Assembly (NCBI RefSeq): GCF_003289965.1
Contig: NZ_QMBQ01000007.1
Location: 286,439 to 350,438, forward strand
From: Mesorhizobium atlanticum
GTDB taxonomy: Bacteria; Pseudomonadota; Alphaproteobacteria; Rhizobiales; Rhizobiaceae
Direction of reading: 5' to 3'
DNA: 64,000 nt
Positions 42,103 through 54,132 of this stretch are shown here, one piece after another (position 1 is the first letter of the stretch; every line of letters begins with the position of its first letter). The translations under genes and the position numbers were made by a program. The notes under the pieces were generated by a model. The model did no database searches. It had not been told where the DNA came from and saw only the letters and a list, made by a program, of their open reading frames with translations.

Positions 42103-42549
42103 ATGTCCGAGATCACCATCCGCCCGCTCGCGCAGTCCGACCACGCCGACTGGCGCCGGCTGTGGACCGACTATCTGACCTTCTACGAGACGAAGCTTCC
42201 GGAAGAGGTCTATGCAATCACCTGGAAGCGGCTGTTCACGGACGGCGAGTTCGAGCCGAAGGGTTTCATCGCCACGCTCGACGGCAAGGCGGTTGGGCTG
42301 ACCCATTACCTCTATCACCGCTCAGGCTGGTCCGAGAAAAACAACTGTTATCTGCAGGACCTGTTCGCCGACCCCGACGTGCGCGGCAAGGGCGTGGGCG
42401 CGGCGCTGATCAAGGCCGTGCAGGACGAGGCCGGCAAGATCGGTGTGAAAAACGTCTACTGGATGACGCACGAAACCAACACCACCGCGCGCCGGCTCTA
42501 CGACCATGTCGCGCGCCGTACGGGCTTCATCGAGTACGATCTGCTATAA
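42103..42549 (+). CDS. GNAT family N-acetyltransferase between MoxR and VWA genes
   Basis: 148 aa. The ATG at 42103 has GGAGG 6 nt upstream. Acetyl-CoA motif A is DPDVRGKGVGAALIKAV (about 90-106), with THETNTTARRLYDHVA near the C-terminus. Substrate unknown. Its position inside a MoxR/VWA pair is probably opportunistic. Confidence 0.88.
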   Translation: MSEITIRPLAQSDHADWRRLWTDYLTFYETKLPEEVYAITWKRLFTDGEFEPKGFIATLDGKAVGLTHYLYHRSGWSEKNNCYLQDLFADPDVRGKGVGAALIKAVQDEAGKIGVKNVYWMTHETNTTARRLYDHVARRTGFIEYDLL

Positions 42550-42556
42550 GGGCTTG

Positions 42557-43747
42557 ATGTTCATCCCCTTCTTCCTCGAACTGAAGGCCGCGCGGGTTCC
42601 TGTTTCGCTCAGGGAATATCTATCGCTGCTAGAAGGGCTGGAAGCCGGGCTGGTCGACTATGACGTCGAGGCTTTCTACTATCTTGCGCGTTCGGCGCTG
42701 GTGAAGGACGAGCGCCATATCGACCGTTTCGACCAGGTCTTCGCGCATGTCTTCAAGGGCGTCGAGGCCCTTGGCGGACCCGATGCCGTCGATGTCGCCA
42801 ATATCCCGGAGGAATGGCTGCGCCGGCTGGCCGAGAAGCACCTGACCGAGGAAGAGAAAAAGCTGGTCGAGGCTTTGGGCGGCTTCGACAAGCTGATGGA
42901 AACCTTGAAGCAGCGGCTCGAAGAGCAAAAGGGCCGCCACCAGGGCGGCTCGAAATGGATCGGCACCGGTGGCACCTCACCCTTCGGCGCTTATGGTTAC
43001 AACCCCGAAGGCGTGCGCATCGGCCAGCACGAGAGCCGCCACCGCCGCGCGGTGAAAGTCTGGGATAAGCGCGAATTCAGGAACTTCGATGACACGGTCG
43101 AGCTCGGCACCCGCAACATCAAGGTGGCGCTGAAGCGGCTGCGCCGCTGGGTGCGCGAGGGCGCCGAGGAGGAGTTCGACCTGCCTGGCACCATCCACGC
43201 CACCGCCGAGCATGGCTATCTCGACGTCAAAACCAGGCCCGAGCGACGCAATGCCGTGAAGCTCTTGATGTTCTTCGATGTCGGCGGCTCGATGGATGAC
43301 CACATTAGAAGCGTCGAGGAGCTGTTCTCGGCCGCGCGCGCCGAATTCCGCCAGCTCGAATATTTCTACTTCCACAATTGCCTCTACGAGCGCGTCTGGA
43401 AGGACAATCGCCGGCGGCTGGCCGAGACGATCCCGACCTTCGACCTCATCCACAAATACGGACCGGACTACAAGGTGATCGTCGTCGGCGATGCCTCGAT
43501 GAGCCCTTACGAGATCGCGCATCCGGGCGGCTCGGTCGAGCACTGGAATCCGGAGGCCGGCAGCGTGTGGCTGGCGCGCCTGTTGCAGCAATGGCCGAAT
43601 GCGATCTGGCTCAATCCCGAAGCCGAGAAGAACTGGCGCTACACGCATTCGATCGCCATGATCAGCGAGATCTTCGGCGGCCGCATGTTCCCGCTGACGC
43701 TGGCCGGGCTGGAAGCGGCGACGAAGCAGTTGTCGCGCAAGCATTAG
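42557..43747 (+). CDS. VWA domain-containing protein (CoxE/COG3825-like)
   Basis: 396 aa. N-terminal helical part, then a RRAVKVWDKREFRNFDD segment (about 172-188), then a VWA fold (about 230-390) whose metal site reads FFDVGGSMDDH. The MIDAS DxSxS is therefore D-V-G-G-S, as in this subfamily. Expected client or partner of the MoxR ATPase at 41174. The start at 42557 lies 7 bp after the GNAT stop. Confidence 0.9.
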   Translation: MFIPFFLELKAARVPVSLREYLSLLEGLEAGLVDYDVEAFYYLARSALVKDERHIDRFDQVFAHVFKGVEALGGPDAVDVANIPEEWLRRLAEKHLTEEEKKLVEALGGFDKLMETLKQRLEEQKGRHQGGSKWIGTGGTSPFGAYGYNPEGVRIGQHESRHRRAVKVWDKREFRNFDDTVELGTRNIKVALKRLRRWVREGAEEEFDLPGTIHATAEHGYLDVKTRPERRNAVKLLMFFDVGGSMDDHIRSVEELFSAARAEFRQLEYFYFHNCLYERVWKDNRRRLAETIPTFDLIHKYGPDYKVIVVGDASMSPYEIAHPGGSVEHWNPEAGSVWLARLLQQWPNAIWLNPEAEKNWRYTHSIAMISEIFGGRMFPLTLAGLEAATKQLSRKH

Positions 43748-43841
43748 CTGGGATGGCGTTGGCAAGTGGTGTAACAATCACTTACCTTCGTGCGAATACC
43801 CGTTGCAAGCAACAACGAGCCGTCAAGGCCGAGGAGATTTC

Positions 43842-44246
43842 ATGGACACCCACGCCTATCCCGTCACCCGCACCGATGCCGAGTGGCGCGCCCGGCTGAC
43901 GCCGGAGCAATATGCCGTCATGCGCAACCACGGCACCGAGCGCCCCGGCAGCTGCGCCCTGCTCTATGAGAAGCGCGCCGGCACCTTCTATTGCGTTGGC
44001 TGCGACCAGCCGCTGTTCGAATCCAAGCTGAAGTTCGAGAGCGGCACCGGCTGGCCGAGCTTCAACGATCCGGTCCCGGGCGCGATCGAGACCACCGTCG
44101 ACCGCAGCTACGGCATGGTCCGCACCGAATGCCACTGCTCGCGCTGTGGCAGCCATCTCGGCCATGTCTTCGAGGACGGCCCGCCACCGACCGGCCTGCG
44201 CTATTGCATCAACGGCGTGGCGCTGCGCTTCGAGCCTGCGGCCTGA
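43842..44246 (+). CDS. msrB: Peptide methionine-(R)-S-oxide reductase MsrB
   Basis: 134 aa; reduces methionine-R-sulfoxide in proteins. Two Zn CxxC pairs (YCVGCDQP and HCSRCGSH), the substrate loop GTGWPSFNDP, and the catalytic Cys in RYCINGVAL. The ATG at 43842 is preceded by GAGGAG. Followed by a good terminator at 44267. Confidence 0.97.
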   Translation: MDTHAYPVTRTDAEWRARLTPEQYAVMRNHGTERPGSCALLYEKRAGTFYCVGCDQPLFESKLKFESGTGWPSFNDPVPGAIETTVDRSYGMVRTECHCSRCGSHLGHVFEDGPPPTGLRYCINGVALRFEPAA

Positions 44247-44266
44247 CGTCTCTAAAATGACTTCGC

Positions 44267-44292
44267 AAAGGGCGGCTTCGGTCGCCCTTTTT
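44267..44292 (+). terminator. Rho-independent terminator of msrB
   Basis: AAAGGGCG-GCTTCGGT-CGCCCTTTTT, an 8-bp stem with T tail, 20 bp after the msrB stop; it also faces the convergent gene ending at 44301. Confidence 0.85.
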
Positions 44293-44300
44293 CGTTTAGC

Positions 44301-44597
44301 TCATGCCACGACCGTCGCGACCAGCCAGAGCGCCGAACCAAGCATCACCAGTTGCGCCTTGAACCCGCCGCTCTTCTCCGCCGTCCGCCAGACGGCAATG
44401 GTAAGGAAGATGTTGTAGGGAACAGGGAGGAAATGCACCGCCAGCACCAGCCAGAGCGGCAGCTTCAATCCAAGCAGGACCAGCGCCAGTGCCGATGAAG
44501 CGACGCTCAAGATCGTCCCGACCAGCAGCATGTCGCGCCAGAACAGCCGGTCAAGCGGCGCTTCACCCCTCCAGCGCGTGCGGAAAAAGTCCGTCAT
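44301..44597 (-). CDS. Small integral membrane protein of unknown function
   Basis: 98 aa with three hydrophobic helices (about 23-45, 47-68 and 82-98), starting MTDFFRTRWRGEAPLDRLFW. I do not recognise a named family. It is 10 bp downstream of the gene at 44608 on the same strand, probably cotranscribed. Confidence 0.7.
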   Translation of the reverse strand: MTDFFRTRWRGEAPLDRLFWRDMLLVGTILSVASSALALVLLGLKLPLWLVLAVHFLPVPYNIFLTIAVWRTAEKSGGFKAQLVMLGSALWLVATVVA

Positions 44598-44607
44598 CGC
44601 CGGGGAC

Positions 44608-45048
44608 CTATTTCTGCCCCAGGACGTCGGTCACGGCCTCTTCGAAGCGTGAGCATTCCCTCACCAGCCAGTCGCTCATGGCCGGCCAGTTGTCCTCGGC
44701 ATAGCAGTTCACATGCCAAAGTGAATTGATGCCGAGACCTTGCGAGCTCTGCTCGGGCCTGAGCTTCAGCCTGGCCTCGATCGCCGGCTGGAACGGCTTC
44801 AGTCGCGACCATGAGTCCGTTGCGCCGAACTTCTCGTTGCGGCCGAAGAAGACGCCGACATGGTTCTGAGCCGGCGCGACATACATCGAAAGGACCAAGG
44901 CGAAATCCGGCAACCCGCGCTGCCAGAACCACGGTCCGCGCCTTGCAAGTGTGGCTCTTTCTTGCGGATGCCGCTCGGCGAACAGGGCCCAGAAGCCGCG
45001 ATGGCGGAATTCCGAGGCACGGCGGCCGCCGAAGTCGAATTCGCTCAT
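44608..45048 (-). CDS. Hypothetical protein
   Basis: 146 aa, soluble, rich in aromatic residues. Features seen: RHRGFWALFAERHPQERATL near the N-terminus, LSMYVAPAQNHVGVFFGRN in the middle and DWLVRECSRFEEAV at the end. It resembles DUF4268-like nuclease-associated domains loosely, but I would not assign it. It lies 22 bp downstream of the DUF2312 gene. Confidence 0.65.
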   Translation of the reverse strand: MSEFDFGGRRASEFRHRGFWALFAERHPQERATLARRGPWFWQRGLPDFALVLSMYVAPAQNHVGVFFGRNEKFGATDSWSRLKPFQPAIEARLKLRPEQSSQGLGINSLWHVNCYAEDNWPAMSDWLVRECSRFEEAVTDVLGQK

Positions 45049-45070
45049 GGCCGGCCTCCGGCCACGCGCC

Positions 45071-45331
45071 TCAGACCATGCCGAGAGCAGCCTTGTAGAG
45101 ATCGAGGATGGACTCCTCCTCCTGGCGCTCCGCCTGGTCCTTCTTGCGCAGCCGCACGATGGTGCGGATCGCCTTGGTGTCGAAGCCGGTGCCCTTGGCC
45201 TCGGCGTAGACGTCCTTGATGTCGTCGGAGATCGTCTTCTTCTCTTCCTCGAGCCGCTCGATGCGCTCGATGATGGTGCGCAGCTGGCCGGCGGCTACAG
45301 TCTGGCTGGTCTCGGTGATTTCGTCGGCCAT
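45071..45331 (-). CDS. DUF2312 (GapR-like) domain protein
   Basis: 86-aa helical protein: AAGQLRTIIERIERLEEEKK, then DIKDVYAEAKGTGFDTKAIR. DUF2312 includes Caulobacter GapR, a nucleoid-associated protein that binds overtwisted AT-rich DNA. Start at 45331 (MADEITETSQ) matches the usual N-terminus; an in-frame ATG 27 bp upstream is possible. Several paralogues are normal in rhizobia, so equivalence to GapR itself is not claimed. Confidence 0.9.
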   Translation of the reverse strand: MADEITETSQTVAAGQLRTIIERIERLEEEKKTISDDIKDVYAEAKGTGFDTKAIRTIVRLRKKDQAERQEEESILDLYKAALGMV

Positions 45332-45483
45332 TTTTCTCTCCGCGTCTTCGTGAGCCATGGCGATTCCCGCCACGGCGAATTGGAGCGGGTTCCCTGCCCG
45401 AGCGGGCGCGGCGGGTCAAGACACTTGTCGAGCGGCTGTGGACGGCTGCTGTCAGCCGCCCATCAGGCATCGCTCTCCGACCA

Positions 45484-48942
<3,459 letters not shown>

Positions 48943-49146
48943 GGACTGGGCTCCAGCAGCGTAAGGGAGGTGAACGGCGCAATGATTAACGTGAAAATGC
49001 TGCAGCGCAAACAAATTTGCGCGACAGCTAAAACGATTTAAATCGTTTGTTTGCGGCAGGCGCGTCGTTGTTGCTCCTCCGCCGGTCTGCCGCGGGCGGC
49101 AGAGCGCGTTCCGGGTGGAACTTCCGGCGGCCGCGGCCGCGCAAAC

Positions 49147-49174
49147 AAAAATGCCCGGCGCAAGCGCCGGGCAT
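49147..49174 (-). terminator. Rho-independent terminator after the liv binding-protein gene
   Basis: ATGCCCGGCGC-AA-GCGCCGGGCAT, a perfect 11-bp stem, followed on the minus strand by TTTTTG. Lies 30 bp past the stop at 49204. Confidence 0.9.
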
Positions 49175-49203
49175 CCGTTGCAAGTCGGCTTTTATTTGCC
49201 GGC

Positions 49204-50322
49204 TTATTTCTCGAAGTAGCTGTACTTGCCGTCGTCACCCTTCTTCCATTCGTAGATGACGTAGTCCGGACGGGTGATGTCGCCCTTGGAGTCATAACCG
49301 ATCTCGCCGATGGCCGTCTTCCAGGGACCGCCAGACTTGATGATCTCGGCAACCTTCTGCGCATCGTCGGCCGAGCCGGCCTTGGCGATGGCCTGCGAGA
49401 TGATCTGCACGGCAGCGTAGGAGTAGAGCGTGTAGGCTTCCGGCTCGAAGCCGGCGGCGCGGAACTTCTCCACCACTTCCTTTGCGGCCGGATTCTTGCG
49501 CGGATCCGGAGCGAAGGTGTTGAGCGTGCCGGCAACCGCGTCACCCGCGATCGAGGCCAGTTCGTTGGAGACGATGCCGTCGCCCGAGAACAGCGGCGCC
49601 TTCAGGCCCTGGTCGGCCGACTGACGGATGATCAGGCCGGCTTCCGTGTGCAGGCCGCCCCAGTAGATCAGGGTGACGCCGCTTTCCTTCATCTTGGCGA
49701 TAAGGGCCGAGAAGTCCTTGTCGCCGACATTCACGCCTTCATACAGCACTTCCTTGATGCCGTTGGCGTTGAGGTTCTTCTTGGTCTCATCCGCGAGGCC
49801 CTGGCCGTAAGGCGTCTTGTCGTGGATGATGGCGATCTTGGCATCCTTGAAGTTCTTGGCGATGTAGTCGCCCGCCACCTTACCCTGCTGGTCGTCGCGA
49901 CCGCAGGTACGGAAGGTGTTCCACAGGCCGCGCTCGGTGAGCTTCGGATTGGTCGCGGCCGGGGTCATGACGAGGATGCCGTTCTCGGCATAGACTTCCG
50001 ACGCGGGGATGGTCACGCCCGAGTTGAAGTGGCCGTCGACGAACTTGACGCCGTCGGCGACGAACTTGTTGGCGACCGAGATGCCCTGCTTGGGGTCGGA
50101 GACGTCGTCGCCGATCTCGAGCTTGAGCTGCTGGCCATTGACGCCGCCCGCCGCGTTGATGTCGGCGACAGCCTGTTCCGCACCCTTCTGCAGCTGTGCG
50201 CCGAAGGCGGCGTTCGGGCCGGTGATCGGACCGGCGACGCCGATCAGGATGTCGGCCCACGCGCTGCCGCTGAACGCGATGAACGCGGTCAGCGCAACGG
50301 CGGACAAGAGTGATTTTTTCAT
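49204..50322 (-). CDS. livJ: Branched-chain amino-acid ABC transporter, periplasmic binding protein
   Basis: 372-aa Leu/Ile/Val-binding protein type I fold. Signal peptide about 1-23 (MKKSLLSAVALTAFIAFSGS), then ADILIGVAGPITGPNAAFGAQ. Sits at the end of livH-livM-livG-livF-DUF6867, with its own 136-bp upstream gap that may carry a separate promoter. Ligand could be Leu/Ile/Val or related amino acids. Confidence 0.94.
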   Translation of the reverse strand: MKKSLLSAVALTAFIAFSGSAWADILIGVAGPITGPNAAFGAQLQKGAEQAVADINAAGGVNGQQLKLEIGDDVSDPKQGISVANKFVADGVKFVDGHFNSGVTIPASEVYAENGILVMTPAATNPKLTERGLWNTFRTCGRDDQQGKVAGDYIAKNFKDAKIAIIHDKTPYGQGLADETKKNLNANGIKEVLYEGVNVGDKDFSALIAKMKESGVTLIYWGGLHTEAGLIIRQSADQGLKAPLFSGDGIVSNELASIAGDAVAGTLNTFAPDPRKNPAAKEVVEKFRAAGFEPEAYTLYSYAAVQIISQAIAKAGSADDAQKVAEIIKSGGPWKTAIGEIGYDSKGDITRPDYVIYEWKKGDDGKYSYFEK

Positions 50323-50458
50323 TGAAACGCTCCCATTTACGGAGTGGGCGTGGATGATACTTTCATGCGATGCCCACCCTTATCGCAGAAAGCATAGAAT
50401 GCCGATTTTCAGGCACTTGTCACGCCGATTCGTCCCTGAAGCGGCGTAATGGTGAACG

Positions 50459-50803
50459 TCAACCTTTCGGCTTCCAGCTTAACAACGAAGCTCTTTCGTA
50501 GAGCCAGTTATACTGTGTGACCATTTGGTTGGTGCGCGTGTATTGATAGCCCAGGAAGCCAAGGATCATCAGCACGATGGTGTCGACGATATAGTAATGC
50601 AGGGAGAACATCGTGCCGTCGAACAGCGCGTGATGGATGAATCGGATGCCGATGCCGAGCCCCAGCATATAGAAGAACAGCTGAACGTGGCTGCTCCAGG
50701 TCTGAGCGGCGGCCTTGCCGGTCATCCACGCCGCCCAGCCGCCAAGCAGGCAGGTGACGAACAGGAACTGCCAGATCGAGGCTTCTTCGTAGATAATGCC
50801 CAT
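50459..50803 (-). CDS. DUF6867 small membrane protein of the liv cluster
   Basis: 114 aa with three to four hydrophobic helices (about 10-30, 42-58, 68-88); begins MGIIYEEASIWQFLFVTCLL and ends NWLYERASLLSWKPKG. DUF6867 proteins occur beside branched-chain amino-acid transport genes in Rhizobiales. 14 bp after livF. Function unknown; it may be an accessory membrane subunit. Confidence 0.8.
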   Translation of the reverse strand: MGIIYEEASIWQFLFVTCLLGGWAAWMTGKAAAQTWSSHVQLFFYMLGLGIGIRFIHHALFDGTMFSLHYYIVDTIVLMILGFLGYQYTRTNQMVTQYNWLYERASLLSWKPKG

Positions 50804-50817
50804 AGTGAAGACTCCTC

Positions 50818-51546
50818 TTAGTGATGTCCGCCCTCGAGATAGGCGGCGCGCACTTCCGGATTGGCGAGCAGTTCCTTGCCGGTGCCGCTCATCGTCACAT
50901 TGCCGTTGACCATGACATAGCCGCGCGTGGCGAGCTTGAGCGCGCCGAAGGCGTTCTGCTCGACCAGGAACACGGTCAACCCTTGCGACTTGTTCAATTC
51001 GCGGATGGCGTCGAAGATCTGCTTGACGATCAACGGTGCGAGACCCAGCGACGGCTCGTCGAGCAATAGAAGCTTCGGCCGCGCCATCAGCGCGCGGCCG
51101 ATCGACAGCATCTGCTGCTCGCCGCCCGACAGCGTGCCGCCGCGCTGGCCGATACGTTCCTTCAGTCGCGGGAACAGAGCGAACACCTTCTCGACGTCCT
51201 CTTCGTAATGCTTAAGGTTGTCGAGGCTGGCGCCCATCTGGAGGTTTTCCATCACCGTCATGCGCGGGAAGATGCGGCGTCCTTCCGGCGACTGGGCAAC
51301 GCGCAGGCGGGCGATCTCATGCGTCGGCATCTGGGTGATGTCGGTGCCGGCGAAGGTGATGGTGCCCGCGCGAGCGCGCGGAGCTCCAAAAATCGTCATC
51401 ATCAATGTCGACTTGCCGGCGCCGTTGGCGCCGATCAGCGCCACGATCTCACCCTGGTTGACCTGCACGTTGACGCCATTGAGCGCCCGGATGTTGCCGT
51501 AATAAGTCTCGACGCCCTTGATATCGAGCAGCGTTGTGCCGGCCAT
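50818..51546 (-). CDS. livF: Branched-chain amino-acid ABC transporter ATPase LivF
   Basis: 242-aa ATPase with Walker A GANGAGKST (about 37-45), signature LSGGEQQML and Walker B LLLLDEPSLGLAP. Partners LivG in driving the LivHM permease. Its start overlaps the livG stop by 1 nt. Confidence 0.97.
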   Translation of the reverse strand: MAGTTLLDIKGVETYYGNIRALNGVNVQVNQGEIVALIGANGAGKSTLMMTIFGAPRARAGTITFAGTDITQMPTHEIARLRVAQSPEGRRIFPRMTVMENLQMGASLDNLKHYEEDVEKVFALFPRLKERIGQRGGTLSGGEQQMLSIGRALMARPKLLLLDEPSLGLAPLIVKQIFDAIRELNKSQGLTVFLVEQNAFGALKLATRGYVMVNGNVTMSGTGKELLANPEVRAAYLEGGHH

Positions 51547-52736
51547 TATTTGTCCCCTCCACGCTTGCCCGATGTGGGCTTGGCCGCTGCTTGAGTGCCT
51601 TTCGAAGCGCTGTCGGCTTTTGCGGCTGGAGCCTTGGCGGCCGGCTTCTTAGGCGCCACTTTCGCAGCGCTGGATTTCGCGGCCGGTTTGGCTGCCGGTT
51701 GGGGGTTGCTGGCGATTGACGCGGCGCGCGCGTCGACCTGCGCCGCTTTCGAAGCGCCCTTCGACACCGTGACCCGTTCGCCCTCGTCAGCGTGTTCGAC
51801 GGAGTCGGAAACCGGCCCCGCCATCATCGAAGCGGAATTGCCAGGGCCATGCGCGGAGTCGGGGCCCGTATCGAGCTGCTCGATGACATCCTCGTCGCCG
51901 ACTTCGGTCAGCACCTCTTCCACTTCCTCGTCGTCGACGCCGAGATAGGCGGCGATGACGCGCGGGTCGGTGCGGACCGTCTGCGGACTGCCGTCGGAGA
52001 TCTTGCGGCCGTATTCGAGCACGACGACATGATCGGAGATCTGCATGACCACCGACATATCGTGCTCGATCAACAGGATCGACGTGCTGTTTTTGATGTC
52101 CATCAAGAGTTCGTTGAGCGCCGCCGACTCTCTCGGATTGAGACCGGCGGCCGGCTCGTCGAGGCACAGAAGCTCGGGACCCGTGCACATGGCGCGCGCG
52201 ATCTCCAGACGTCGCTGCGCGCCGTAGGGCAGGTCGCCCGCCGGGTCGTCGGCGCGGTCGACGAGATCGGCCTTTTCCAGCCAATGCCTGGCCAGCTCGA
52301 TCGATTCGGCCGAGGCCTGGCGATAGCTCGGAAAGCCGAACAGGCCAAGGAAGGTGTAGCCCGAGGCCTTCATCAGCTTGTTGTGCTGGGCCACCAGCAG
52401 GTTTTCGAGCAGCGTCATGCCCGAGAACAGGCGGATGTTCTGGAAGGTGCGAGCGACGTTGGCGCGTGCCGGGATCTCGTGATTGGGCAGGCGCTCCAAG
52501 AGGTAGGTCGAGCCGTCACGTTTGTTGAGCGTGATCATGCCCTCGGTAGGCTTGTAGAAGCCGGTGATGCAGTTGAACACCGTTGTCTTGCCGGCGCCGT
52601 TCGGACCGATCAGCGCGGTGATCTCGCCGCGCCTGGCCTGGAACGACAGGTCGCCGATGGCGACCAGGCCGCCGAACTTCATCGACAGATGCTCGACCTG
52701 CAGGATGAAGTCGCTCGAAGAAGGAGTCGTGTTCAT
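51546..52736 (-). CDS. livG: Branched-chain amino-acid ABC transporter ATPase LivG with long basic C-terminal tail
   Basis: 396 aa. The ATPase core (about 1-255) has Walker A GPNGAGKTT, a signature region reading DLPYGAQRRLEIARAM and Walker B LLCLDEPAAGLNP. After it come an acidic stretch (DDEEVEEVLTEVGDEDVIEQ, about 262-281) and a Lys/Ala/Pro-rich tail (about 325-396, repeated PAAK/AAK units). LivG is normally about 255-290 aa, so the tail is an extension of more than 100 residues. Start 52736 overlaps the livM stop by 1 nt (TGATG). Confidence 0.93.
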   Translation of the reverse strand: MNTTPSSSDFILQVEHLSMKFGGLVAIGDLSFQARRGEITALIGPNGAGKTTVFNCITGFYKPTEGMITLNKRDGSTYLLERLPNHEIPARANVARTFQNIRLFSGMTLLENLLVAQHNKLMKASGYTFLGLFGFPSYRQASAESIELARHWLEKADLVDRADDPAGDLPYGAQRRLEIARAMCTGPELLCLDEPAAGLNPRESAALNELLMDIKNSTSILLIEHDMSVVMQISDHVVVLEYGRKISDGSPQTVRTDPRVIAAYLGVDDEEVEEVLTEVGDEDVIEQLDTGPDSAHGPGNSASMMAGPVSDSVEHADEGERVTVSKGASKAAQVDARAASIASNPQPAAKPAAKSSAAKVAPKKPAAKAPAAKADSASKGTQAAAKPTSGKRGGDK

Positions 52737-54127
52737 CAGCCGTGGCCCTCCTTGGTGAAGGACCCTGAGACCGCTCTTCGCTCCTTGAGAAAGGCTGTCG
52801 GTTCTCGACTGCCGACGAAGCCGCGCGGCTTCCACAGCATGACAATGACCATGGCCATGCCGAACAGCAGCATGCGGTAAAGCTCCGGCGTGAAGTCGGG
52901 GCCGAACACGACCTTGAGGAAGCCGAGCTCGCGCAGGATCTCGGTGCCGCCGATCATCACCAGTGCCGCTACCGCGATGCCGCCCAGCGAACCCATACCG
53001 CCGAGCACGACGATGGCGAGGATGATCGCCGATTCCAGGAAGACGAAGGATTCAGGACTGACGAAGCCTTGCCGGGCGGCAAAGAACGAGCCGGCAAAGC
53101 CGCCGAACATGGCGCCGGTGGCAAAGGCGGTCAGCTTTGTGGTGGTGGTATTGATGCCGAGCGAGCGGCAGGCGATTTCATCCTCGCGCAGCGCTTCCCA
53201 AGCGCGGCCCACCGGCAGGCGGCGAAGCCTGATGGTGACGAAGGCGGTGAGGAAGCAGAGCGCCAGGATCAGATAATAGAGGAAGATCTTGTAGTAGGCG
53301 CCCGACTGGGCGATGTGCAGCACCTTGGCGATGTAATTCGGGTCAGACACGTTGAACGACATCAGCCCGAAGAATGAGACTTTCGGAATGCCGGAAATGC
53401 CGGCCGAGCCGTTGGTCACTTCGCGCCAGTTGATGATCACCAGCCTTATGATCTCCCCGAACGCCAACGTCACAATCGCCAGATAGTCGCCGCGCAACCT
53501 GAGCACCGGGAAACCGAGCATGACGCCCCAGAAGGCGGCCATGCAGCCGGCGGCCGGCAGCAGGATCCAGAATGACAGGCCGAAATGCGTGCCGAGCAGC
53601 GCATAGGCATAGGCGCCGACGGCATAGAAGGCGACGTAGCCGAGATCGAGCAGGCCGGCGAGGCCGACAACGATGTTCAAGCCCCAGGCCAGCATCACAT
53701 AGATCAGGATCTGGATGCCGAAATTGTCGACCCATTTAAGCGAACCCTGGAAGCCGAAAGCGAGCACCATCGCGATCGGATAAAGCAGCAACACGACGAT
53801 GCCGATCTTGTTGAAGTTCTGGCGCACGAAACCAGGTTCCGCCACGACCGCGGGCGCCTTGGCCTTTTCGGCCTTGGCCCGCTCCATCGCCGGCTGCGCG
53901 TAGCCGACGTAGAGGAAGCGGCCGACGGCAGTTGCGATAACCACCAGGGCAAGCAGCAGCCAGCGCTGCACCAGGATCAGTTCGTTGCTGATGTTCTGGT
54001 CGGTTCTGAGGCCGATAAACAGAACGAACAGCCCAAGCGCGATGGCGCCAGCATAGAGCCCTTCGCGAAAAGCGCGCTGGATGGGAGGGACGACGACGTC
54101 GCGCTCCGGGGACACGGTAGCGGCCAT
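52736..54127 (-). CDS. livM: Branched-chain amino-acid ABC transporter permease LivM
   Basis: 463-aa permease with about ten hydrophobic helices. Conserved LivM motifs: GLNIVVGLAGLLDLGYVAFYA and later REDEIACRSLGINTT, the EAA-like loop contacting the ATPases. The N-terminal ~100 residues (two helices plus a charged linker) are an extension common in rhizobial LivM. Lies 5 bp after livH. Confidence 0.96.
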   Translation of the reverse strand: MAATVSPERDVVVPPIQRAFREGLYAGAIALGLFVLFIGLRTDQNISNELILVQRWLLLALVVIATAVGRFLYVGYAQPAMERAKAEKAKAPAVVAEPGFVRQNFNKIGIVVLLLYPIAMVLAFGFQGSLKWVDNFGIQILIYVMLAWGLNIVVGLAGLLDLGYVAFYAVGAYAYALLGTHFGLSFWILLPAAGCMAAFWGVMLGFPVLRLRGDYLAIVTLAFGEIIRLVIINWREVTNGSAGISGIPKVSFFGLMSFNVSDPNYIAKVLHIAQSGAYYKIFLYYLILALCFLTAFVTIRLRRLPVGRAWEALREDEIACRSLGINTTTTKLTAFATGAMFGGFAGSFFAARQGFVSPESFVFLESAIILAIVVLGGMGSLGGIAVAALVMIGGTEILRELGFLKVVFGPDFTPELYRMLLFGMAMVIVMLWKPRGFVGSREPTAFLKERRAVSGSFTKEGHG

Positions 54128-54132
54128 GAGGA

